Shown here: positions 23,560-33,450 of the stretch, piece after piece
Layout: every line of letters begins with the position of its first letter
How positions within the stretch are numbered: position 1 is the stretch's first letter
Origin: Ovis canadensis
Taxonomy: Eukaryota > Chordata > Mammalia > Artiodactyla > Bovidae
DNA: 64,000 nt
Direction: 5' to 3'
NCBI RefSeq assembly: GCF_042477335.2
Contig: NC_091247.1
Location: 13,741,001-13,805,000 of the forward strand
Position numbers and translations under genes: made by a program
Notes under the pieces: generated by a model
The model's input: only the letters and a program-made list of their open reading frames with translations
The model's database searches: none
What the model was told of the DNA's origin: nothing

Positions 23560-24110
23560 AGGATTCGAACCCGAGGCTCTGGGCTCCCCAAGCCCGCGCT
23601 CTCCTCCGCCGCCCACTCCTCAATCCGCTCTGCCCGAGACCCCGCCGCGGGCTCCGTGCCCTCCAACCCCAGCACCCGAGGGCCGCCGGGCACAAAGCCA
23701 CGCAGCGCCGCTCGAGGGGGCGCGCGTGGGAGCGCGCGCGGGGGCCCGCGCCTCCGGCCAAGATGTTCCCTCTCGGCGTGATTGACAGGCTCGAGTGCCG
23801 AGAAACAAAATTGTTTATGCGCTAATGAATAAGGCCCTGATTGCAAGATCCTGTTTGGAAAATTATAGTGCGGCGGCGGCGGCGGCGGCCACGGCGGCCC
23901 AATTACAGCCCGCGCTGCATATTCATTTCGTGTCTCCTTTGCATCGAGATGAACGGGCGGCCCCGCGCCCTGCAAAGGCAGCGCCAAATTTAGTCCCAGG
24001 TTCCGCACTCCTCCGCGCCATTGTCTGCCTCGACCACCTGCCTCCTGCCGGCCTGATTGCCGGCCACGCGCCCGCCCCGGAGGCGCGAGGAGGGAGGCCC
24101 AGAAAGTTCG
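23560..24110. promoter_or_regulatory. CpG island
   Basis: CpG is very dense from about 23620 to 24100 (for example cgcgcgtgggagcgcgcgcg near 23716-23737), in contrast with the surrounding sequence. It encloses the candidate regulatory core at 23771-24040. No first exon with a convincing start and donor is seen, so this is an orphan intergenic CpG island. It is either an enhancer or developmental-regulator island, or the promoter of an unrecognised noncoding RNA. Confidence 0.75.
23771..24045. promoter_or_regulatory. Candidate conserved developmental enhancer core
   Basis: Within 275 bp there are many developmental transcription-factor motifs. These are TGATTGACAG (exact PBX-MEIS/PREP decamer, 23779-23788), a SOX-like ACAA/TTGT pair (23805-23814), GCTAATGAATAA (23821-23832), TGATTGCAA (23839-23847), AAATTATAG (about 23860-23868), CAATTA (23900-23905), GCATATTCAT (23917-23926), TTTGCAT (23938-23944), an E2F-like GCGCCAAA (23981-23988), SOX-like CCATTGTC (24018-24025) and CACCTG (24035-24040). 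AT-rich homeodomain and POU motifs embedded in a CpG island are typical of conserved noncoding elements. The target gene is unknown; LHX6 is nearby in the syntenic human locus, by memory. Conservation itself cannot be shown here. Confidence 0.55.
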
Positions 24111-24602
24111 CCCTGACACCCCCCGCCTTGCACCCCTCTCTCCGTGCTCTGCCTGCCTTCCTCGCGCTCCCCATCTCTCACTCTCTCCTTTTCTCTCTTC
24201 CTGTTTCTCTCCCCCAGGTTCTCTGCCTCTCTCCTCTCTTCCTTCTCTGTCTGTCCGACACCTTTCTTGGATTCTAAGTCTCTAACTCCGTGCTTGCGAA
24301 TCTCATGGACTCTTTTCAGCCCTGTCGCCCCTCCCCCTTCAGTTGCAGAAATTCCCTGGGTTCTTGGGTCCTTAGGAACAATGGGGGCAGTGACGGGACC
24401 TGCCCGTTCTGCGGAGGCGCTGGAGGCAGGAGGAGCAGCCCACTTGGCCTTGGCTTTGAGGATGGGGTGGCTTGGCAGTCTCCCAAACCGGGTGTCTGGG
24501 GAAAGGTTCCTCCTGTGCGGTATCTTCTGTCTCCCCAGAATATCACCTGCACACACCCCGCAGTGAAGGCACCTGGCCTGGCCAGGCTCTGCACTCACAC
24601 CT

Positions 24603-24804
24603 CAGTGCTGCCTTCCTGTCCGACTCTTTGCGATCCTGCGGGCTGTAGGCCACCAGGCTCTTCTGTCCACGGGATTCTGCAGGTGAGAACACTGGAGTGG
24701 GTTGCCCTGCCCTCCTGCAAGGAATCTTCCCAACCCAGGGATGGAACGGGGGCCTCCTGCATTGCAGGGAGATTCTTTACCATCTGAGCCACCAGGGAAG
24801 CCCC
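24603..24804 (-). mobile_element. Bov-tA SINE
   Basis: A complete minus-strand copy, with 'ggggcttccctggtggctca' at its right end. Confidence 0.92.
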
Positions 24805-25100
24805 AGGGCCTTTGCACCTGCTATTCTCTTGCTGGCACTCTGTCTTATCCCCCAGGACCCATCTCAGGTATGGGCCTAAGAAGCCTTCCTTCTCATCACT
24901 GTAGGCAACAGGACAGCTCCCTCCCCCAGGCACCCTCATTTCCAGGCCGGTCTCTCTGTTACAGCTGTGGGCAGAGTTGCACCTGCATCCTTCTCTGGGA
25001 CCCTGACCCCTGAGGCCTGGGAACAAGGGTTGAGTCTTCCTGGTGCCCTGGTGGGTAGCTCAGGGCTGACACTGACCAGACTAACACGCCTGTTCTGTAA
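24805..25100. repeat. L2 relic plus unique sequence
   Basis: 'agggcctttgcacctgctat' and 'aagaagccttccttctcatc' match the L2 3' region in order. Confidence 0.5.
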
Positions 25101-25103
25101 TAT

Positions 25104-25275
25104 GGGTATATAGCCACTCCTCCTTGTAGGGTGTCAGTGGGCAGCTGGGTATATAGCCACTCCTCCTTGCAGGGTGTCAGTGGGCAGCTGGGTATATAGC
25201 CACTCCTCCTTGCAGGGTGTCAGTGGGCAGCTTGGTATATAGCCACTCCTCCTTGCAGGGTGTCAGTGGGCAGTT
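25104..25275. repeat. Minisatellite, 43 bp x 4
   Basis: Four head-to-tail copies of a 43-bp unit start at 25104, 25147, 25190 and 25233, and differ at only a few positions. Each contains TATATAGCC and CAGTGGGCAG. Confidence 0.95.
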
Positions 25276-28200
25276 GTAGATGTGAGGCTGGGAGGGAGGG
25301 CCTGGGGGCTCCAAGCCCACGGGGACCCCACAGGTCGCAATCCGTTCTGTCTCAAAGCCCTGGACCTCCAGTCGGCATCAGGCCTGTTTACCCCTTCTCA
25401 CTGATTAGGGTCATTGCCCCAGTCTGATGAGTGCCTGAGGCTCAGGTGTGGCAGCGAGTCTCGTGACAACGGTGATGGTGGCAGGGGGCTTTTCAGAGGG
25501 TAAGGACTGCGTGGGGTGAGGCTGTGCTTCCGATGTCTGTTCCTGGGGTTCCCTGAGTGACCAACACACTCTTTGATGGGGTGGGAAATAGGGACTAAGA
25601 TGTGAGCAAAAATGGACAACCACATACACACTGGCCTGGATAAACAACCTCATTGAAGACTCACAAAGTAACACACACACACTCCCTGAAAAACCCACAG
25701 CATTTGAGACACAGACAGACTGGTCCCAGGGGCTGTGTATGGGGTAGCACTGCCCTCTGGTGGCCTTTATGATCATCTCTCTGTAAGACCCAGACTGACT
25801 TGATAGAGCTACAGCTGAGCTGTTACAGGGGCTCCCAGACCCAGGGAACTGGGGCTCCCAGGGAGGAAGAAGCATGTAAATGCCCCCGAGGATGAGGGTT
25901 TGTACAGTTCCAGTTCCCTGCCCCTATCCCCATGTACTCCAGGAGCAGAGCTTGCTAACATAGGACCCATCCAGCAAGGCGAAGAGGAAGGGAGCTCCCT
26001 ATCATTGGAGGTGTACAAGCTGAGCTAGAGCCCCCTGAAGATTGGTGACCTGATGGTGGCCTTAAGTGGCAGAATAGATAACTTTGGAAGTCATCACCAG
26101 CTTGGGATGATACGTCCAGGCTTTTCCCACCCCCACCCAGTCCAGACACCCTCCTGTTCAGTTATTCGGTAGCTATTAAAATTTGAGAACTTCTCAGCAC
26201 ACGGAGCAGCAATGTGAGATCATGGATGATGGGAGATGAGGTCACAGGGGTGACAAGGCCACATCTTGGGGAGCTTCAAGGCCAGTTTTGAGAGCATTGG
26301 CGGTACCAATGCTTTATTTGGGGGTATCAGGAATCCGGGGACAGGCTCAGACAAGGAAGCAACAGCATCAGATGGGCATGTGAGTGCCAGCTAATGAGAT
26401 GAAGCTGGGGTGGGAGAACCAGTCGGGAGGCACATTGGTGGCCTGGACCAGGGCAGGGCAGCTGTGGGGTGGTGAGAAGGATGAAGATGCCAGAGCTGTT
26501 AAGGAGATTGAGCCAGCAGGTTTTGGTGACGGATTGGCCGTGGTGGGAGGGAACTGGAGGAAGTGAGCATGATGGTGGAGTCACCTTGGGGGATATCAGC
26601 GCTGGCTAGGGGTTGGGGGAGAGATGATGAGAATGGTTTGGATCTGGTAAGCCTGAGAGCCTGGGGACCTTTAGAGGAGAAGTCCAGGAGGCAGTTGGAA
26701 TCAGGTCTGGTGACATCCTGGGAGCTGGAAGGTTGTTGACAGGTGACTGAAAGTAACAAATAGATGAGGTCACTCAGATGGGGCCTTCGTCTTATCTCCG
26801 TTAACCAAAAAGAAGGATGCTAAATTATAAAACATAGCACTTACAGGTATTATAAAGATTTCATCATCACCAAATGGATGAATTCTTAGAAACAGACATT
26901 TTCCTCCTGGTCTTCCTTTTTGGGGCTGCTGGTCTGATGGCACCGTGAGGCTGTCTGCCTACCTGCCTGTCTGCTGGGTGGTCCAGCTCCCAGTCCAGGT
27001 AAGAGATGGGAGGTCAGAGGCTCAGGGACAGAGGGGAAAAAGGGGCCCCCCAAATCCAAGAGGGAACAGTCGGGGAGGTGGGAAGAAAACCAGGAGAGCC
27101 TCTCTCCATCAGGGCCAAGGAGACAGAATTCAGGAAAGAGAGTGTGATCAGAGGAGGCAAAGAGGTGAGGACTGAGGATGTGCCCCAGACGCGGCAGTGG
27201 GGCTTTCACGTGGGGGGTTGCAACCCCTCATTCAGCAACAAGGCCCCCCTCTAGGGGGTCCCTGCCCAAGGGAGCCAGCCTGGCATGGGGAAACAGGAGT
27301 GCCCTTTGACCTCGAGGCTCCTCCAGACTGAGAAACAGGCTGTAGATGGTGCCCCAGGGTGGGGTTTGACGGGAGGTGGCCTGGGAGGGAGCAACTGGCT
27401 GCAGTCCCTCCTCTGACCACGAGAGGGCAGCATGAGAACAGGTCATTCCTTGGCCCAGCCTTCTGCATTAAGGACTGTATTTCCCAGATCCTGCAGGGTG
27501 ATCTGGAGCTCCCTGTGTCTCAGTTTCTTTCCCTGCAAAATGGGGCAGTTGGGCATTATTGGAATGTGAGCATGGATGCAGAATGCCAAGCCACAGCGTG
27601 CAAGTAGGCAGGAGCCTGGGCTTCCTGTCTCAATGCATGAGCCGGCCACTATGTCAGTGCTTAGCTGGGCCTCAAGGAGCTGACCTCAGGGGCCACGGCC
27701 AGTCAGGCCTGAATCACTAGGATGGTAGCCACCCACCCCGCTCATCTGCCCACTAGCCACTGTCCCGCATGCCTCAGCCTTCAGCATCTGCTGCTGTTGG
27801 GGCGAGACTGAGGGTCTGGAGCCACGGCAGGTGCCCCATAGAGAGGAGAGAGGCAGGTGCTGGGAGAGGCTCAGGTGGGAGGAGGGTTGTGAACTCCACG
27901 CTCTTCACACCGGCAGAACCTCCTAATCCCTATGCCTAGACTCCACCCACCTGTGGGCAGCCTCCCAGCTGCACCTGCACACCTGCCTTGAGTACCTTGA
28001 GGCAGTTGAAGCCAACAGCTTGTCTGGGCCCTGCAGGATCTGGGGCCCCCTGGAGCCTGGGAGCACTGCTGGTCTTGCTGGTCATGGTGATGCTGGAGTT
28101 GTGTGTGTTTGAACATCCGTGGCATGTTGCTGGTCTGGTCTGCCACGTGCAGTGGGTGCTGGTGAGGGCTGGCAGGCTCCGTGCAGGCGAAACAGACTGT

Positions 28201-29680
28201 GTACACCAATGTGGGGGCAGGCATTAGGAGCACAGCCCCTCAGGCTGAGGCAAGTGTAAACAGCAGGGCTACAGGAGTGCAGACACACACGCACACACAC
28301 AGGCCTAGATCAGCGAACACGAAAGTGTGGACATCGGTAGGTCTGTATAGGCCTGGGGGAGGGAGCTTCACCTTTTTCTTGGAAGACATGATGATGGAGG
28401 GTGTCTTGAGGAACATCTTGGGTGACGTAGTCAAACATCTCCAGGTCCAGGGCGTCGTGGCATAGAAGATTCTGGAGAATGGGGAGATGCAAAGCATGAG
28501 CTACACCTGGCAGCCACCAGGCCAGGCGGGAGCTGAGCCCAGGCAGGTCAGGGGCTGAGGCTGAGCTGTGGGGTCTCCACACCTGTGGGTGGGATCACAC
28601 AGCCATAGAGCTGAGCCCTCATCCTCTGGCAGGTCTGGCCTCTGCAGATAGATGGGAGATATGAGAAGGGCCAGGCCATGCCCTGGGTAAGAGTTGTGAG
28701 GTCCCAGCCTCCCATGCAGGAAATGAACAGACCCAGGCTCAGTGCAGAGAGGGCAGGATCATTAGGGGCTACCTGAGTTCTCCATGGGAATGGGGGCTCC
28801 TTGGGACATGAGGGCAGCTGTGACCTCCAGGGAAGCTGGCCAGCCCTGCCCTGCTCACAGTCCTTGACCAGAGCCAAGATTGGCTGTGGCCTTGGCCTCC
28901 GAAGGTAAAAAGACTCCAGCCAGATCCTGACCATACAGAATTCTAGGAGGGAAGAAAAATCCAGGCAAGTGGTCAGAAGCCCCCAGCCCCCAGTTCCAAG
29001 AAGGGGGCCAAGCCAGCTGTGGCTGGGGGACTTAGAATGTACCCATTTGGGGCCTGGTGCTTTGTAGCCCGTTTCTCACTTGATCCCATCAAACCTCATA
29101 CCAGGCGAGCCTTGACACTCCCCTTTTGGAACATTAGAAATTGAGATAGAATTCACCTACCGTGAAACTCAGCTTTTTAAAGTACACAATCCCATGCTTT
29201 TTAGTATATTTGCAGGGTTATATGAATTCTTTCTGGTTCTGTCTGGTTCCCGAACATTTCCTCTGCCCCATAAGAAACGCTGTACCCTTGAGAGTCACTC
29301 CCCACCCCCCAGCCCTGGGCAGTCACTCATCTAACTGTCTCTATGGATTTGCCTTTTCAGGACATCACACTCCAAGGGAACCGTTCCCTGTGTGGCCTTC
29401 TGTGTCTGGCTTCTCCCAGTTTTCCAGGTTCTGTGCTTCTGTTTATGAAAGGGGAAACTGTGGCCCAGACAGACACAGTGACCATCCAGAGTCACTGGGC
29501 AACCAAGAGTCAGGCCCCTGTACAGTGCCCTTTTAAGGGCCTCAGCTTGGGGTTTGTGGTGTGGGGAGCTGCAGGTAATGGAAAATCTCACTCCCCATCT
29601 GATAGGCAGCATAATTCAGCGGTGCTGTTTTTTGCTGCCATGCATGAGGGAGAATGTGGAGTCAGCATTGCCTGATACTA
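25276..29680. other. Intergenic, mainly unique sequence
   Basis: This is the longest stretch with few recent transposons. It contains a CTCF-like motif (25749-25763), weak ancient repeat signals at about 26050-26760, a second, imperfect CTCF-like motif (27417-27431), and a short CA run at about 28285-28301. On the minus strand at 28.37-28.94 kb two segments have exon-like splice signals, but no known protein is recognised there. Confidence 0.5.
25749..25763 (-). promoter_or_regulatory. CTCF core motif
   Basis: The minus strand reads CCACCAGAGGGCAGT, which fits the CTCF core consensus at every position. Occupancy is not shown. Confidence 0.6.
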
Positions 29681-29744
29681 ACACTGGCAAGCAATGATAA
29701 AAACAATAACAGCTAACATCTTGAATGCTTCTTTTGTATATAGA

Positions 29745-29882
29745 GCTTTTTCTTTTTTTTGGAGGTGGGGGGGTTGGTGCACTGCATGGCTCGTGGGATC
29801 TTAGTTCTCTGACCAGGGATTGAACCTGGGCCCCAGCAGTGAAGGCACCGAGTCCTGATCACTGAACCACCAGGGAATTCCT
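29745..29882 (-). mobile_element. CHR-type SINE
   Basis: It ends at the right with the complement of 'ggaattccctggtggttcag'. The left end is a T-rich tail. Confidence 0.85.
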
Positions 29883-30100
29883 GAAAAGAGTGAAAGTGTT
29901 AGTCACTCAGTCGTGTCTGACTCTCTGCAACCCCATGGACTGTAGCCTGCCAGACTCCTCCATCCATGGGATTTTCCAGGCAAGAATACTGGAGTGGGTT
30001 GCCATTTCCTTCTCCAGGAGATTTTCCCGACCCAGGGATCGAACCCAGGTCTCCCACATTGCAGGCGGACGCTTTCCTGTCAGAGCCACCAGGGAAGCCT
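29883..30100 (-). mobile_element. Bov-tA SINE with TSD
   Basis: A complete minus-strand copy. GGGAATTCCT occurs just before it (29873-29882) and again just after it (about 30101-30110), the expected duplication. It inserted at the edge of the CHR SINE. Confidence 0.88.
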
Positions 30101-30844
30101 GGGGAATTCCTAGGGCTGCCCTAAAGACGCAGTATGCAAGCGTCTTCTCGTGTAGTCTTCGTGGCAGTCCCGAGGCAAGCACTATCATCGTCCCCGTTAC
30201 ACAGACGCGGAAACCACAGTACAGGGAGGTTACGTAATTCAAGGACACGCCGCGAGTTAGTGGCGGAGGTGGGCTCGGAGTCCACAGAGTCTGACTTCAC
30301 AGCGCCTGCTCTAATTACCTGTACCGGTGAACTACCTCTTACAATCTTTCCAGAGAAAAGCAGTAAATACAGATTTCAATGTGAAATCTCAACATTTTGA
30401 AGGTTTTTAACTGTTAGTAACTAACTGCAGCTGGTTTTCAATACTGTACAGCCTAGGAAGTTTGGTTTAACACAAAGGGAGGTGAGGGCGGGCACCTTTG
30501 CCACTCTGCCCCCCTCCTTCCTCCTGATGGCTCTGGCCGAGGCTGGGAGAGCCTGTTCCGTGCATCCTGGGTCCAGCCACCGGCCACGCTGAGGCGGGCT
30601 GCCCTGCACCTGGCAGTGTGATCCTGGCCCACGCCCTGCCCACGTGCCCTCAGCAACCTGGAGAGAGAAGGTTCTTCCTCACAGGATGAAGAGCGATAAC
30701 TCGGCGCAGAGTCATGACTCAGTAACTCTTAGTTGTCTCAGAATCAACTGGAGATACTGCAGGCCAGTGATAGCGTTTACTGAGAGCTCAGACATTCCAG
30801 CTATAGCGCAACGCACTCTCCACGCATTACCTGGTTCAGCCTGA

Positions 30845-32175
30845 AGTTTGCCTTGCTGGTTATGAGCCCAGGGCTGCAAGTCAAGCAGCCTTGCTCAAAT
30901 CTGCCACTTCTTAGCTGTACGACCCAGGGTGGGGGGCTGTTACTCAGCCTCTGAATGCCTTTATTTCCTTTCTTGTAAGGTGGGGAGTTCCAGAAAAATA
31001 TCTATTTCTGCTTTATTGACTATGCCAAAGCCTTTGACTGTGTGGATCACAAGAAACTGTGGAAAATTCTGAAAGAGATGGGAATACCAGAGCACCTGAC
31101 CTGCCTCTTGAGAAACCTGTATGCAGGTCAGGAAGCAACAGTTAGAACTGGACATGGAACAACAGACTGGTTCCAAATAGGAAAAGGAGTACATCACGGC
31201 TGTATATTGTCACCCTGCTTATTTAACTTATATGCAGAGTACATCATGAGAAACGCTGGACTGGAGGAAACATAAGCTGGAATCAAGATTGCCGGGAGAA
31301 ATATCAATAACCTCAGATATGCAGATAACACCACCCTTATGGCAGAAAATGAAGAGGAACTAAAAAGCCTCTTGATGAAAGTGAAAGAGGAGAGTGAAAA
31401 AGTTGGCTTAAAGCTCAACATTCAGAAAATGAAGATCATGGCATCCGGTCCCATCACTTCATGGCAAATAGATGGGGAAACAGTGGAAACAGTGTCAGAC
31501 TTTATTTTCTTGGGCTCCAAAATCACTGCAGATGGTGACTGCAGCCATGAAATTAAAAGAGGCTTACTCCTTGGAAGAAAAGTTATGACCAACGTAGATA
31601 GTATATTCAAAACCAGAGACATTACTTTGCCGACTAAGGTCTGTCTAGTCAAGGCTATGGTTTTTCCTGTGGTCATGTATGGGTGTGAGAGTTGGACTGT
31701 GAAGAAGGCTGAGTGCCGAAGAATTGATGCTTTTGAACTGTGGTGTTGGAGAAGACTCTTGAGAGTCCCTTAGACTGCAAGGAGATCCATCCAGTCGATT
31801 CTGAAGGAGATCAGCCCTGGGATTTCTTTGGAAGGAATGATGCTAAAGCTGAAACTCCAGTACTTTAGCCACCTCATGAGAAGGGCTGACTCATCGGGAA
31901 AGACTCTGATGCTGCGAGGGATTGGGGGCAGGAGGAGAAGGGGATGACCGAGGATGAGATGGCTGGATGGCATCACGGACTCGATGGACGTGAGTCTGAG
32001 TGAACTCCGGGAGATGGTGATGAACAGGGAGGCCTGGTGTGCTGCAGTTCATGGGGTCGTAAAGAGTTGGACACGACTGAGTGACTGAACTGAACTGAAG
32101 GTGGGGAGAATAAAGCCCACCCTTAAGGCTACAGTGAGGATTAAATGAATTAAAACCTAAAACTCATAGTAACTG
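30845..32175 (+). repeat. MIR interrupted by BovB
   Basis: The MIR left part at about 30845-30987 ('cttagctgtacgacccaggg') resumes after the BovB at 32098-32175 ('agtgaggattaaatgaatta'), so the BovB landed inside this older SINE. Confidence 0.75.
30988..32097 (+). mobile_element. BovB (RTE) LINE, 5'-truncated, dead reverse transcriptase
   Basis: This 1.1-kb copy encodes the reverse transcriptase palm region onward. It has FIDYAKAFDCVDHKK (first catalytic Asp block, about 31010-31050), then GCILSPCLFNLYAEY and the C-terminal BovB region, and ends in the TGAACTGAACTGAA tail. The catalytic YADD box reads YADN (Asp codon changed to AAC at 31327-31329). There are in-frame stops at 31273-31275 and 31771-31773. 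The TSD AAGGTGGGGAG is at 30977-30987 and 32098-32108. The copy is inactive. Confidence 0.96.
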
Positions 32176-33246
32176 AACATATTTAGTGAGCACTAATGCA
32201 AGTTAGCTTTTCTCCTAGGCCACCGTTAATTCCCCTTTTATGTTTCGGGAAACAGAGGGCAAACGAAATGGAGAGATTTGTCCAGGGCAGACATTCTCAG
32301 CCAGGGGTACTTTTACTCTTGGGGGATGTTAGTTAATGTTTGGAGACATTCGTGGTTGTCACATCTCAGGAGGTGCTACAGGGATGCTGTTAAACACCCT
32401 GTGAAGCAGAAGACAGTCCCTCCGGTCTTACCCAGGAGGGTGTGACCTCTGTCCTTAACCAGTGAGGACTCCACAGGGGAAGGGTAGGGAGTCCACCCTC
32501 CATTCCCTGATGGCAAGAAGGCTGAGGCTGAGAGGCTTTAGTCTAAGTTCAGTTCAGTTCAGTCGCTCAGTCGTGTCCGACTCTTTGCAACCCCATAGAC
32601 TGCAGCATGCCAGGCCTCCCTGCCCATCACCAATACCTGGAGTTTACTCAAACTCATGTCCATTGAGTCGGTGATGCCATCTAACCACCTCATCCTTTGT
32701 CGTCCCCTTCTCTTCCTACCTTCAATCTTTCCCAGCATCAGGGTCTTTTCAAGTGAGTTCTTCACATCAGGTAGCCAAAGTATTGGAGTTTCAGTTTCAA
32801 CATCAGTCCTTCCAATGAATATTCAAGACTGATTTCCTTTCGTCTGATGTAGTAACCCCACTAAGAAGTGACACCATCGGGCTCTGGGCCCAAGCCTGGA
32901 AGGGGGCTGGTGCAAGGTGGCGGCCATGACTGCCCTGCTCTGCTGCCCCTCGGGGCGTCCCGTCTGAGTCCTGGGCAGGAGCGGGCTCCAAAACAAGAGG
33001 GTCATGCAGCCCAAGGTCTGGAACTGCAGGACTGGGTCCCAGGTTTGAGGTCTCCCGGCCCTGCTTTTGCCGCACAGCCCCTGCCCCTCTGAGATGGCCA
33101 GCTGGCAGGCACCACGAAGAGGCGAGGCTCACATGATGCATGGGGGGAGCCCCACCCTCAGTAACCCCACCCACTCCAGCCTGCACCTCTGACCCATCAT
33201 TTGAAGGCTGATGCACCGCACACCAAGAGCGGTATTTTGCCCCCAG
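32109..33246. other. Intergenic; hAT relic, BovB end, unique sequence
   Basis: About 32290-32440 is a MER-type hAT relic ('agtccctccgg', 'gtttggagacattcgtggtt'). About 32546-32840 is a BovB 3' end (listed separately). About 32850-33240 is unique GC-rich sequence without a supported exon. Confidence 0.55.
32546..32840 (-). mobile_element. BovB 3' end fragment
   Basis: The minus strand carries the last 290 bp or so of BovB, with the terminal TGAACTGAACTGAACT repeat at its left (32546-32561). The encoded tail includes [15 protein letters not shown]. Confidence 0.92.
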
Positions 33247-33450
33247 AGACTTCCCTGGTGGCTCAGAGGGCCTGCTTGCGGGAGACCTTGGTTCCATCCC
33301 TGGGTCGGGAAGATCCCCTGGAGAAGGAAATGGCAACCCAGGCAAGTATTCTTGCCTGGAGAATCCCATGGATGTAGGAGCCTGGTAGGCTACAGTCCAC
33401 GGGGTCACAAAGAGTCGGATATGACTGAGCTACTTCCCTTTCTTTCTTTC
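33247..33450 (+). mobile_element. Bov-tA SINE
   Basis: It has the head 'gacttccctggtggctcaga', a shortened tRNA part, the full BovA body, and a pyrimidine-rich flank. Confidence 0.9.

Larger units (their letters stand above)
21690..23560. other. Intergenic, G-rich and CA-rich unique sequence
   Basis: It contains a G-tract cluster (22379-22441), a BovA 3' fragment (22533-22590), and CA microsatellites at about 22856-22874 and 23115-23172. No exon is supported. Confidence 0.6.
29690..30345 (+). repeat. MIR split by CHR and Bov-tA insertions
   Basis: The left MIR part, at about 29690-29744 ('aataacagctaacatcttga'), continues at about 30111-30345 ('ctatcatcgtccccgttaca', then 'gcggaaaccacagtacaggg'). 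Between them are a CHR SINE and a Bov-tA SINE. The right part keeps an unusual number of CpGs. Confidence 0.75.

Noticed and set aside
23795..24277. 160-codon open frame with a poly-Ala stretch across the CpG island
   Set aside because: The Ala run comes from (GGC)n, and the rest has random composition. The opposite strand is equally open (23505-24119), as expected for GC-rich DNA. No splice-supported gene model fits.
25104..25275. CRISPR-like spaced repeats
   Set aside because: The 43-bp units are contiguous with no variable spacers, and the genome is mammalian; it is a minisatellite.
28181..28465. Plus-strand open frame overlapping the putative minus-strand exon
   Set aside because: No start context, splice signals or recognised family; it looks like a shadow frame.
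31339..31773. 145-codon open frame that could be taken as a gene
   Set aside because: It is the C-terminal part of BovB ORF2 in a 5'-truncated insertion with a TSD and upstream in-frame stop.
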